A stretch of DNA of 64,000 bases, from assembly GCF_001613385.1 (NCBI RefSeq), contig NZ_BDCG01000020.1, forward strand, positions 1-64,000. Reading direction: 5' to 3'. Origin of the DNA: Nocardia flavorosea NBRC 108225. GTDB lineage: Bacteria > Actinomycetota > Actinomycetes > Mycobacteriales > Mycobacteriaceae. Of this stretch, positions 36,307 through 44,638 are shown piece by piece. The translations under genes were made by a program, and so were the position numbers. Within the stretch, counting starts at the first letter, position 1, and each line of letters opens with the position of its first letter. The notes below the pieces were generated by a model that ran no database searches, was not told the DNA's origin, and saw only the letters and a list, made by a program, of their open reading frames with translations.

Positions 36307-38139
36307 ATGACCTCAGCGACCATTCCCGGTCTTCGTGGATCCGACGGCACCGCGCCGACCGAACACAGCGAACTGCTCGCCTGGGTTCAGGAGGTCGCCG
36401 AACTGACTCAGCCGGAGCGAGTCGTGTGGGCGGACGGTTCCGACGCCGAATGGGACCGGCTCACCACTCAGCTCGTCGAGGCGGGCACCTTCAAGAAGCT
36501 GGACGAGAAGAAGAAGCCGAACTCGTTCCTCGCGTTATCCGACCCCTCGGACGTGGCCCGGGTCGAATCGCGCACCTATATCTGTTCCAAATCCGAATCG
36601 GATGCCGGTCCGACCAACAACTGGGTCGACCCGACCGAGATGCGCGCCACCATGACCGAGCTGTACCGCGGCTCGATGAAGGGCCGCACCATGTACGTGG
36701 TGCCGTTCTGCATGGGCCCGCTCGGTGCCGAGGACCCCAAGCTGGGTGTCGAACTCACCGATTCGGAATACGTGGTGGTCTCCATGCGGGTGATGACACG
36801 TATGGGTCGGGCTGCACTCGATCTGCTGGGCACGGATCGGCCGTTCGTGAAGGCACTGCATTCGGTGGGCGCGCCGCTGGCCGAGGGTCAGGCCGATGTC
36901 CCGTGGCCGTGCAACGACACCAAATACATCACCCACTTCCCCGAGGACCGCGAGATCTGGAGCTACGGCTCCGGCTACGGCGGTAACGCGCTGCTCGGCA
37001 AGAAGTGCTATTCGCTGCGTATCGCCTCGGCCATGGCCCACGACGAGGGCTGGCTGGCCGAACATATGCTCATCCTCAAGCTGATCTCGCCCGAGGACAA
37101 GGCGTACTACGTGGCTGCCGCGTTCCCGAGTGCCTGCGGTAAGACCAACCTCGCGATGATCCAGCCGACGGTCCCGGGCTGGCGCGCCGAAACCCTGGGC
37201 GACGATATCGCCTGGATGCGGTTCGGCAAGGACGGCCGGCTGTACGCGGTGAACCCGGAGTTCGGTTTCTTCGGCGTCGCCCCGGGCACCAACCGCTCCT
37301 CCAACCCGAACGCGATCGAGACGCTGGAAGCCGGTAACACCGTCTACACCAACGTCGCCCACACCGACGACAACGATGTGTGGTGGGAAGGGCTCGAAGG
37401 CGAGCCCGATCACCTGATCGACTGGAAGGGCAACGACTGGTACCTGCGGGAAACCGAAACGCTGGCCGCGCACCCCAACTCGCGGTACTGCACCCCGATG
37501 TCGCAGTGCCCGACGCTGGCCGCCGAATGGGACGATCCGCAGGGCGTGCCGATCTCGGCGATCTTGTTCGGCGGGCGCCGCAAGACCACGGTCCCGCTCG
37601 TCACCGAATCCTTCGACTGGCAGCACGGCGTGTTCATGGGCGCCACCCTGTCCTCGGAGCAGACCGCAGCCGCCGAAGGCAAGGTCGGCACCGTGCGCCG
37701 CGACCCGATGGCCATGCTGCCGTTCATGGGCTACCACGTCGGCGACTACATGGCGCACTGGATCAACGTCGGTAAGAACGCCGACGCCGCCAAACTGCCG
37801 AAGATCTTCTACGTGAACTGGTTCCGCCGTGGCGACGACGGCCGGTTCCTGTGGCCGGGCTTCGGCGAGAACTCGCGTGTCCTGGAATGGGTTGTCGGCC
37901 GGATCGAGGGTACGGCCGCGGCCGAGAGCACCCCGATCGGCAATGTGCCGACGGCCGCCCAGATGGATCTGGCGGGCTTGGATGTGGATCCGGCCGATGT
38001 GGACGCGGCGCTGGCGGTGGATGCCGACGAGTGGCGGGCGGAGATCCCGCTCATCGAAGAGTGGTTCGAATTCGTCGGCGACAAACTGCCTTCCGGGGTG
38101 CGGGACGAATTCGAGGCGCTGAAACAGCGTATTCGGTGA
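36307..38139 (+). CDS. pckG: Phosphoenolpyruvate carboxykinase (GTP)
   Basis: A 610-residue GTP-dependent PEP carboxykinase that converts oxaloacetate and GTP to phosphoenolpyruvate, GDP and CO2 for gluconeogenesis. Motifs: YVVPFCMGP, GSGYGGNALLGKKC, the P-loop FPSACGKTN (273-281), DDIAWMRFG with metal-binding Asp residues, RYCTPMSQCP and the GTP-class FGGRRKTTVPLV. Length equals the mycobacterial PckA. The ATG at 36307 has CAGGAGAG upstream. It follows the GTPase-like pair, as in mycobacteria. A strong inverted repeat follows the stop codon. Confidence 0.97.
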   Translation: MTSATIPGLRGSDGTAPTEHSELLAWVQEVAELTQPERVVWADGSDAEWDRLTTQLVEAGTFKKLDEKKKPNSFLALSDPSDVARVESRTYICSKSESDAGPTNNWVDPTEMRATMTELYRGSMKGRTMYVVPFCMGPLGAEDPKLGVELTDSEYVVVSMRVMTRMGRAALDLLGTDRPFVKALHSVGAPLAEGQADVPWPCNDTKYITHFPEDREIWSYGSGYGGNALLGKKCYSLRIASAMAHDEGWLAEHMLILKLISPEDKAYYVAAAFPSACGKTNLAMIQPTVPGWRAETLGDDIAWMRFGKDGRLYAVNPEFGFFGVAPGTNRSSNPNAIETLEAGNTVYTNVAHTDDNDVWWEGLEGEPDHLIDWKGNDWYLRETETLAAHPNSRYCTPMSQCPTLAAEWDDPQGVPISAILFGGRRKTTVPLVTESFDWQHGVFMGATLSSEQTAAAEGKVGTVRRDPMAMLPFMGYHVGDYMAHWINVGKNADAAKLPKIFYVNWFRRGDDGRFLWPGFGENSRVLEWVVGRIEGTAAAESTPIGNVPTAAQMDLAGLDVDPADVDAALAVDADEWRAEIPLIEEWFEFVGDKLPSGVRDEFEALKQRIR

Positions 38140-38673
38140 TATCGGCGGCTCGAGGGAGAGCGCTGTGAATCGGCGGCGCTCGCCCTCGATGCTGTGACCT
38201 CACTGTCGGGGTGGATCGTTCGTCTCTCGCGGTAGAGCATCCGCGGGCTGGGCTGTGATTTTGGAGCGCTCCGCGTCTCGACGGTGGGGCCCTGGTGGGC
38301 CCGGGTCTTCACTCCTGTGCTCCCCCGCACTCCAGAACCGGGTGGGCCCCACCCGCGCGTGTCGAAGGGGAGTGCGGGCAGAGCCGGATGGTTGACACGA
38401 TTTGGGGCTTGGCCTGGGTGGTGTGCGACCGGGGGGCGGTTTTGTTTGTTCGGTGTCGTGTCCTGTGTGCGAACGAGGCGGCTCTTCTTGTGGGCGGGTG
38501 GCCGGGTGCGGTCGGTGCGGCGGCGGGTGGTATGGGCGGTTTTGCCTTATTCTGGATGTGTATCGAATCCCATGCTCACGCAATGCTGATTGCCGGACTG
38601 TTCCGCTCCTGATCGGCCCGCCTGTCGCACGATCCACGGCCCGAGCCGATCACTGCGCGAGAGGTGGTTGGAA
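38140..38673. other. Intergenic region downstream of pckG, rich in inverted repeats
   Basis: 534 bases with no convincing gene. It begins with the putative pckG terminator (38150-38189). A second structure follows: GGTGGGGCCC (38283-38292) pairs perfectly with GGGCCCCACC (38344-38353) around a 51-base loop that contains further GGGCCC palindromes, with partial extension beyond the arms. It may be a structured transcript end or a small RNA. Confidence 0.5.
38150..38189 (+). terminator. pckG: Putative pckG terminator hairpin
   Basis: A 14-bp stem, TCGAGGGAGAGCGC (38150-38163) against GCGCTCGCCCTCGA (38176-38189), with one mismatch and a 12-base loop, begins 11 bases after the pckG stop. There is no U-tract, which is common for actinobacterial terminators. 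Confidence 0.7.
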
Positions 38674-38856
38674 ATGGCCGAAGGGCAGCTGTCCCCGCAG
38701 TCCAGTGATGATGTTCCGGTGAGCACTCCGCTGCAGCGAGCCGCCGGCCGGTTGCAGTCGGCGCTGCCGGAGGGTTGGCAGGTGGAGGTGGTCGACGCGG
38801 CCGACGGGTCGCCGGATGGTGGCCAGATTCTGCGGGCGTTGCTGGTTACCGAATAG
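38674..38856 (+). CDS. Small hypothetical protein (60 aa)
   Basis: A 60-residue acidic reading frame starting at an ATG with GAGAGGTGG upstream. It has a Ser/Pro/Gln-rich start, then an amphipathic helix (TPLQRAAGRLQSAL) and a beta-like WQVEVVDAADG. No family is recognised and there is no signal or membrane segment. Its good ribosome binding site and normal codon use support it, but it could be chance. It sits alone between pckG and another small ORF. Confidence 0.45.
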   Translation: MAEGQLSPQSSDDVPVSTPLQRAAGRLQSALPEGWQVEVVDAADGSPDGGQILRALLVTE

Positions 38857-39179
38857 TTTGCTCGCCAGGGGGTTTCCCGAGGGCGTTCGGGATGTTCTGT
38901 CATGGGGGGTATTTCATGTATTACGGGTTGCCGGCTGTTCGACTGTGGCAGGGTTTGTGCTGCGCGGCAGCCGGACTCATACGGCTTCCGATGCTGGTCC
39001 GTGCCTTTTTGTGGGCGTTGCCCGCTGGCCGACGACCGACCGGACGCCGAATCCTTCCCTCTCGGTTCGTATTTCATCGAACGCACTATTGCGATTTGTT
39101 GCTGGATCGCGCATGATGTTAGCTAGGTATCAGCTCGCTCCATTCATCGAACCGAAGACCCACAATCGGGAGTGCGTTC
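38857..39179. other. Intergenic region between two small ORFs
   Basis: 323 bases that are less GC-rich than the surroundings, with T-rich runs such as GTGCCTTTTTGTGGGC. No gene is supported. It probably carries the promoter of the 104-residue ORF that follows. Confidence 0.4.
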
Positions 39180-39494
39180 ATGGCGGTGCAAGTGATCGGC
39201 CGGGCGTTGATGACCAGCGACCAGACCGACCATCAAGCGAAAAGCGTTGGCAGCGGCGGCTGGGTCGTCTCGTTCTTACCGGGACGGACCCTGACTACCG
39301 AACAAGCAATGGCCGCCATACAAGCGGCCGAAGCAGTGGCGGTGGTCGGGGGATTGGCCGATCAGGTCGGGCTCACGACACTCGAAACCGTCGGGCTGGC
39401 CATCCAGGAATCCCCCTGGACCCGGGCCGAACCCGTGGTACGCAACGGTTGGCGCGACCGGATCGGCCGGCATCGCCCGCAACTCGCGCTCTAG
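39180..39494 (+). CDS. Hypothetical protein (104 aa)
   Basis: A 104-residue protein of unknown family. The start ATG at 39180 has CGGGAG upstream. A Gly/Trp-containing beta-like segment (GSGGWVVSFLPGRTLT) is followed by two Ala-rich helices (TEQAMAAIQAAEAVAVV and GLTTLETVGLAIQ) and a basic end. There is no signal or membrane segment. Its stop overlaps the stop of the convergent methyltransferase gene by 3 bases. Probably lineage-specific. Confidence 0.6.
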   Translation: MAVQVIGRALMTSDQTDHQAKSVGSGGWVVSFLPGRTLTTEQAMAAIQAAEAVAVVGGLADQVGLTTLETVGLAIQESPWTRAEPVVRNGWRDRIGRHRPQLAL

Positions 39495-40387
39495 CCGCGC
39501 CGCGGTGGCCCACCGGGCTTTTCGGCGACCACCACCAGATTGCTGACGAGTAGCTCCCGCAGTCCGGGAATCCGGACCAGCCACCAGGCCCAGCGTGGAT
39601 GATATCGGGGGAACACCGCATGCACGGTCGCGGGCGTGCGCTCGGACCAGCGCACACCGTCTCGTGCGGGCACCGCGAACAGCGACACCCCGAAACGGTT
39701 CTTCGGCTCCTGTCCGTTCTTCCGGCGGTACCGGCGCGCCGCGTACTCGCCACCGAGGTAATGCCAGGGCCCGGTTTCGTGGCCGCCGAACGGTCCCAGC
39801 CACACGGTGTAGGAGAGCACGATGACCCCGCCGGGTTTGGTCACCCGGACCATTTCGTCGGCCATCCGCCACGGATCCGGGATATGTTCGGCCACATTCG
39901 ACGAGAAACAGATATCGACGGCATCGTCGCGAAACGGCAGCGCCATCCCGGAGCCGCGCACTGCCGCCGGAACAGCGATACCCGCGGCATGCATCTCCGA
40001 GGGGTCGGGCTCGACCGGGATGTACCGGGCGCCGGCCCGGGCGAATTCGTCGGCGAAGTAGCCGGGACCACCGCCGACGTCCAGCACGGTGGTTCCGGCA
40101 AGATCACGCCCCGTGAGATCGGCGTGGAAATCACCGAGCAGATGCACGCTGTCGCTGGCGATACCGCCGTAGAACCGGGCGGGGTCGGTCTGCTCGAATC
40201 GGAAACTGCGCAGCAGCCGGACCGAGCGGCCCAGGGTGGCGCGCCGCGCGAAACGGAACCGTTTTCGTGGCTGCCGCGGTACGACCCCATCCGCCGCCCG
40301 GGGGCCGGGAACACCGGCGGTTGCGGAGGCGGGGTCCGCCGCAGCGGGCGGTATCCGGACCATGGGGGATTCCTCGGCGTCGAGCAC
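39491..40387 (-). CDS. Class I SAM-dependent methyltransferase (Rv0224c type)
   Basis: A 298-residue methyltransferase. The SAM-binding motif I is VLDVGGGPGYFADEF, followed by the acidic PVEPDPSEM at beta-2, DAVDICFSSNVAEHIPDPWRMADEM (motif II) and KPGGVIVLSYT (motif III). It matches the Rv0224c type, always next to a GT4 glycosyltransferase and a GT-C-like protein, suggesting methylation of a cell-wall glycan or lipid. A basic stretch RKRFRFARRATLGRSVRLLR precedes the domain. An ATG eight codons in (40363) is an alternative start. It is divergent from the glycosyltransferase. Confidence 0.87.
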   Translation of the reverse strand: MLDAEESPMVRIPPAAADPASATAGVPGPRAADGVVPRQPRKRFRFARRATLGRSVRLLRSFRFEQTDPARFYGGIASDSVHLLGDFHADLTGRDLAGTTVLDVGGGPGYFADEFARAGARYIPVEPDPSEMHAAGIAVPAAVRGSGMALPFRDDAVDICFSSNVAEHIPDPWRMADEMVRVTKPGGVIVLSYTVWLGPFGGHETGPWHYLGGEYAARRYRRKNGQEPKNRFGVSLFAVPARDGVRWSERTPATVHAVFPRYHPRWAWWLVRIPGLRELLVSNLVVVAEKPGGPPRRG

Positions 40388-40569
40388 GATGCCGAGTCTC
40401 GCATATTGTGGCAGACCACAATATCTCCGGCGGCACGCCGCAGAGACCTCCGGTCACATTTCTGCTGCCCTGCGGGCGGGCCGGCGGCCCGACCTTGGCA
40501 AAAGCATGAGACATGCAGGTGGGACGACCTGCCGGGGAGAACTGCGCGCTAGGGTGTAGCGCGATGCCT

Positions 40570-40611
40570 GTCCCGTCCGCGGGACCACTGCGACAGTCCC
40601 GTCCGCGGGAC
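40570..40611. repeat. Two copies of a 16-nt palindromic element
   Basis: GTCCCGTCCGCGGGAC occurs at 40570-40585 and 40596-40611. Each copy is a GTCCCG/CGGGAC inverted repeat around TCCG, and they start 26 bases apart, just upstream of the GT4 start codon. They could be paired operators or tandem RNA hairpins. Confidence 0.75.
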
Positions 40612-40635
40612 CCGACCAACCGGAGAAGCCCCGAC

Positions 40636-41835
40636 GTGCGCGAAGTACTCCTACTCTGCTGGCGTGATACCGGGCATCCGCAGGGTGGCGGCAGTGAACG
40701 GTACCTGGAGCAGGTCGGTGCCCAACTGGCCGCCCGCGGTGTGCGGGTGACCCTGCGGACAGCCCGCTATCCCGGGGCGGCGAAACGTGAGCGGCTCGAC
40801 GGTATCCATATCAGCCGCGGTGGGGGCCGGTTCACCGTATATCCCCGGGCGCTGGCCGCGATCCTGTTCGGGCGGCTCGGGCTGGGCCCGCTGAAAGATG
40901 TGCGGCCGGACGCGGTGATCGATACGCAGAACGGCATCCCGTTCTTCGCCCGGCTGGTTACGGGCGCGCCGTCGGTGGTGCTGGTGCATCACGGGCACCG
41001 GGAACAATGGCCGGTCGCCGGCAAGCTCGTGGGGCGGATCGGCTGGTGGATCGAATCGTCGCTGTCGCCGCGCATCCATCGTCACGACCAATACCTGACG
41101 GTTTCGCTGCCCTCCGCGGAAGAACTGGCGACACTGGGCGTCGACCGGTCCCGGATCGCGGTCGTCCGCAACGGTGCCGAGCCCGTTCCCGCCGGAGTCG
41201 CCACCGGGACTGCGGCAGTGCGTACGCCCGAACCGCGGGTGGTGGTGCTGTCGCGGCTGGTACCGCATAAACAGATCGAGGACGCACTCACCGCCGTAGC
41301 GCGGCTTCGCGGCCGGATCCCCGCCCTGCACCTCGATGTGATCGGCGGTGGCTGGTGGGCGGACAAGCTGAAGGATCAGGCCGCGGCCCTCGGCATCGCC
41401 GACGCGGTCACCTTCCACGGGCATGTCGGCGAACACCGTAAACACGAGCTGCTGTCCCGGGCCTGGGTGCATGTGCTGCCGTCCCGCAAGGAGGGCTGGG
41501 GGCTGGCGGTGATCGAAGCCGCGCAGCACGGGGTACCCACCGTCGGCTATCGCTCCTCCCGGGGCCTCACCGATTCCGTCATCGACGGGGTGACCGGACT
41601 GCTGGCCGACGACGCGGACCAGCTGGCGACCATCGTCGGCGAACTGCTCGACGATGCCGCCGCCCGCACCATCATGGGCGAGAAAGCGCGTTCCCGGGCT
41701 CGGGAATTCTCCTGGGAACATACGGCCGCGGGCGTGCACGAAGTACTGGCGGCCGCCGCCACGGGCCGACGGGTCAGTGGACTGATTTCTCCGGGAGACG
41801 AGCGCGCGTCGCAGATCACCGAGGTCGGTGCCTGA
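40636..41835 (+). CDS. GT4 family glycosyltransferase (Rv0225 type)
   Basis: A 399-residue GT-B glycosyltransferase. The N-terminal half carries HPQGGGSERYLEQVGAQLAARG, the usual acceptor-side glycine loop. The C-terminal half has VVLSRLVPHKQIEDAL, FHGHVGEHRKHELLSRA and the donor-binding EGWGLAVIEAAQHG (the EX7E motif), then GVTGLLADD. It should use a nucleotide-sugar to extend a cell-envelope glycan or glycolipid; donor and acceptor are unknown. The GTG at 40636 has GGAG at good spacing; a longer start at 40564 would translate the palindromic repeats. Conserved order with the methyltransferase and GT-C-like genes. Confidence 0.9.
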   Translation: MREVLLLCWRDTGHPQGGGSERYLEQVGAQLAARGVRVTLRTARYPGAAKRERLDGIHISRGGGRFTVYPRALAAILFGRLGLGPLKDVRPDAVIDTQNGIPFFARLVTGAPSVVLVHHGHREQWPVAGKLVGRIGWWIESSLSPRIHRHDQYLTVSLPSAEELATLGVDRSRIAVVRNGAEPVPAGVATGTAAVRTPEPRVVVLSRLVPHKQIEDALTAVARLRGRIPALHLDVIGGGWWADKLKDQAAALGIADAVTFHGHVGEHRKHELLSRAWVHVLPSRKEGWGLAVIEAAQHGVPTVGYRSSRGLTDSVIDGVTGLLADDADQLATIVGELLDDAAARTIMGEKARSRAREFSWEHTAAGVHEVLAAAATGRRVSGLISPGDERASQITEVGA

Positions 41836-42179
41836 GCCTGCGATTGCCAGGGCGAGCCGGTCAACCGATTACTCGTGTACCGGTCGCTCAGCGGCGGTAT
41901 TTCCGAACCTCGGGAGGCATCGAGCCGTTGCCGGCGGTCGGTCCGCTCTCGAGCAGCATCAGCGGTGCCGCGTCCGATCCGCGCTGGAGTGCACCAAAAC
42001 AGCAGGGTCGCGTGTCGGTGTACTCGGGCTTCTTGCTTGGTCCCCGCGGCTTCCGCGCGCAGCCAGGAGTGCCCGTGGCGGTGTCTCCGCTATCCGGGGT
42101 GCCGCCGGTCTGCGCACCGATAGGCGTTCGGAATCACGCGTAGGCATCCGGAATCATTCGCTGCGCGGCCGTTGTGGTC
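41836..42179. other. Intergenic region between convergent genes
   Basis: 344 bases between the stops of the GT4 and GT-C-like genes. No coding sequence, terminator with U-tract or repeat family was recognised. Confidence 0.45.
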
Positions 42180-44561
42180 TCAGTCGAGCGTTCGGCGGCG
42201 CCGGATACGTGGAAGCAGCGTCGCGAGCAGCGGTGTCACCAGGAGTAGCGCCCACAGGATATGTGCGCCGATCAGCAGCGCGCGGTCTTCCGGCGCGGGC
42301 CGGAGTGCCACGCCCGGGACCTGGTAGAGGCGCAGTTCTTCGCTGTCGAAAACCTGATTCAGCTGGGCGAGGGTGGTCGCGGATTCGCCCAGCGGGCCCG
42401 GCGAATCACGTTCGACAAGGACCCAGCCGACACCCAGTCGTGCGAGTTCGGCCGCATCGCCGCCGGTGAGCAGCAGGTCTTCCACGGTCTGCGCGCGCGT
42501 GCCCTCCCCGGTCACGGTCTCGTCGCGGACCGGCAGCGCACCGGTTTGCAGGACATCGCGCGGCAGCATTCGCGGGGCCGGATCGAGCACCGGCGCCGTA
42601 CCGGAGTAGGGGAAGCGCCGGAACATGCCGCCGGGTAGAACCGCGATATCACCGGGGCCGTCGATACGTTCGGCCACCTCGGCCCAGGAATCCGGGTACT
42701 GCACGGCACGCATCTGCCCGCCCACACCCCAGCCCAGGTCGGGTAGCGGCAGGAGAAGCATTCCGATGAAGAGCACGGTCAGAGCAATCGATGCGTGCAC
42801 AGGCTCGGGCCGGTCGGCGGCGGGGATGCCCGTGGTCTGCGTCTCCTCGGGCGGGACGGAATCCGACGCGCCGGCTGCCGGCCCGCCGCCCGTGCCACCC
42901 GAGCCGGGGCTGATCGGGCGGTCGGCACCGGAACCTTCTGCGCGCTCGGTATGCAAGCCGGTTGCGTTGCCGCCCGGGCGACTTTCCGTGCCGCCGGAGT
43001 CGCCGCCGGAATGGGAAGCGGGTGCGTCGCCGGGGCGGGAGCCGGTCAGGCCGCCGGGGGCGGACGCAGCCGGTTCGGTCGAGGTCGGGGCCGGTATGCC
43101 CTGCGAGGCCGGCCCATGGGGGGCGCTGCCGGTGTCACGGTGCGTTCCGCCGGATGCGGGATCGGGGAGCCGGTCGATTCCGGGCCGGTTGTCGGCGGGG
43201 GAGACGGGCGCCGGGCCGGCGGAACCGGGTACAAGGGTGGAATCCTCGTATTGCGCAGCTGCGTCATCGGTGGATCGGCGGCCGGTCGCAATAGAGCAGG
43301 CGGCCGCGGCGCACAGTGCGTATCCGGGGACGGCGAGTGCCACGAACTTCTGTGTATCGCGGAGCAGTCCGGTGCCGGGAATATGTACGACCAGCCACTC
43401 CATGACAGCCAGCCCGGCCGGGGTCGCGGCCAGGGCCGGGAGCGCGACCGCCGCCGCGGCGAGGACGAGCAGGATTCGGCGGGCGCGGGTGCGTTCGGGG
43501 TCGCCGTCCGCGGCCGCCACCCTGCGGATTCCGAATGCGACGACGGCCAGCAGCAGGACGGTCGCGGCGGCGGCCAGCGGTGTGGTGCGGGAATCGGGAA
43601 CGGCATCGGCGTTCCAGATCCCACCCAGCCCGGCGAGACTGCCCACCGTGCCCAGCCAGGGTTCCGCGCGGGCGGCGAAAGCCGGAACACCCGCCGGATC
43701 CGAAGGTTCGGCCGCGACCCCGGAAACGGCGGTGGCCAGCAGCCACGGCAGGCAGGCCGCCACGACGAGCAGGAGTACACCGGCCAACCGTCGCCCACCG
43801 GCAATCGCCACGGCGACGATTGCGCCCAGTAGCGCGCCGGTCGGAGTGAGCCCTGCCGCGGCGAGAAGGCCGACGAGCACGGCCCAGTTCCGGAAGGCGC
43901 AGGACCCGAAGCCGGTTCCGGTCAGCTCCGTGGCCTTTCGCCGAAGCACCGGGAACCTGATTGCCGGCTCCGGTGCTCGCTCGGGTCCATTGCCGGAATC
44001 CGGTCTCGCATCGGGTCCGACCCGGTCACCGGAACGAGGTTCGGTTGCGGTGGTGTCCGGCGGAATTATGGAGCCGGCCTCGGCGGTTGTCCCGCCGCGG
44101 CGGACCCGTAGGGCTGCCAGCGCGATCCAGGGGAGTGCCGCGTAGCCGGTGAGCAGGCTCCAATGCCCCTGTAGCAGGCGTTCGGCAACGTAGGGGTTCC
44201 AGACAGTGAGCGTGGTGGCGGCGAGCTGCGCGGTGAGCGGCGCCCGCAGCAGGTGGCGGGCCAGGAGCGCGGCGCCGTAGCCCGCCGCCCAGAGCGCGGC
44301 CACCAGGATCGCCTTGACCACCACGCCGCCGTCGACGAGTACCGAAAGCGTGGCGAGCAGGGCATCCTGCGGTACGGCCCGGGGCGCTGCGTCGCCCAGA
44401 CCGAGCGCGGTATCGGTGAGGTAGGAGCGGGGAATGCTCACGGCATCGCGGAGCAGGAGATAGCCGGGCCGTAGCAGCGGGGCGGTGATCAGGAGGGTGA
44501 GCAGCAGGCTGTATCCGGCCGGGAGCCACCGTGTCCACCGGCCCGCTCGTTGTGCACCCAC
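42180..44561 (-). CDS. GT-C-like multi-pass membrane protein (Rv0226c type) with disordered insert
   Basis: A 793-residue membrane protein at the Rv0226c position. About ten or more hydrophobic segments are arranged as in GT-C glycosyltransferases, which use polyprenyl-phosphate sugars: LLLRDAVSIPRSY with an Asp in the first external loop, then VWNPYVAERLLQGHWSLLTGY. Between about residues 440 and 600 lies an insert almost purely of Gly, Ser, Pro, Thr and Ala, and a shorter low-complexity one near 160-200, making it longer than the mycobacterial protein. A soluble domain after the last core segments (VAERIDGPGDIAVLPGGMF) ends near the final membrane helix. Catalysis is unproven. Confidence 0.83.
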   Translation of the reverse strand: MGAQRAGRWTRWLPAGYSLLLTLLITAPLLRPGYLLLRDAVSIPRSYLTDTALGLGDAAPRAVPQDALLATLSVLVDGGVVVKAILVAALWAAGYGAALLARHLLRAPLTAQLAATTLTVWNPYVAERLLQGHWSLLTGYAALPWIALAALRVRRGGTTAEAGSIIPPDTTATEPRSGDRVGPDARPDSGNGPERAPEPAIRFPVLRRKATELTGTGFGSCAFRNWAVLVGLLAAAGLTPTGALLGAIVAVAIAGGRRLAGVLLLVVAACLPWLLATAVSGVAAEPSDPAGVPAFAARAEPWLGTVGSLAGLGGIWNADAVPDSRTTPLAAAATVLLLAVVAFGIRRVAAADGDPERTRARRILLVLAAAAVALPALAATPAGLAVMEWLVVHIPGTGLLRDTQKFVALAVPGYALCAAAACSIATGRRSTDDAAAQYEDSTLVPGSAGPAPVSPADNRPGIDRLPDPASGGTHRDTGSAPHGPASQGIPAPTSTEPAASAPGGLTGSRPGDAPASHSGGDSGGTESRPGGNATGLHTERAEGSGADRPISPGSGGTGGGPAAGASDSVPPEETQTTGIPAADRPEPVHASIALTVLFIGMLLLPLPDLGWGVGGQMRAVQYPDSWAEVAERIDGPGDIAVLPGGMFRRFPYSGTAPVLDPAPRMLPRDVLQTGALPVRDETVTGEGTRAQTVEDLLLTGGDAAELARLGVGWVLVERDSPGPLGESATTLAQLNQVFDSEELRLYQVPGVALRPAPEDRALLIGAHILWALLLVTPLLATLLPRIRRRRTLD

Positions 44562-44638
44562 GGCCAGTCACCCTACGTTCGCGAGTCCGGGCGGGGCGGA
44601 CCGGTCCACTCGGCGCCACGGGTGAAAGACTTGCCCGC

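Noticed and set aside
44531..44638. Longer N-terminus for the flippase-like protein.
   Set aside because: It would overlap the divergent GT-C-like gene's start and leave no promoter; the membrane-protein homology begins after 44639.
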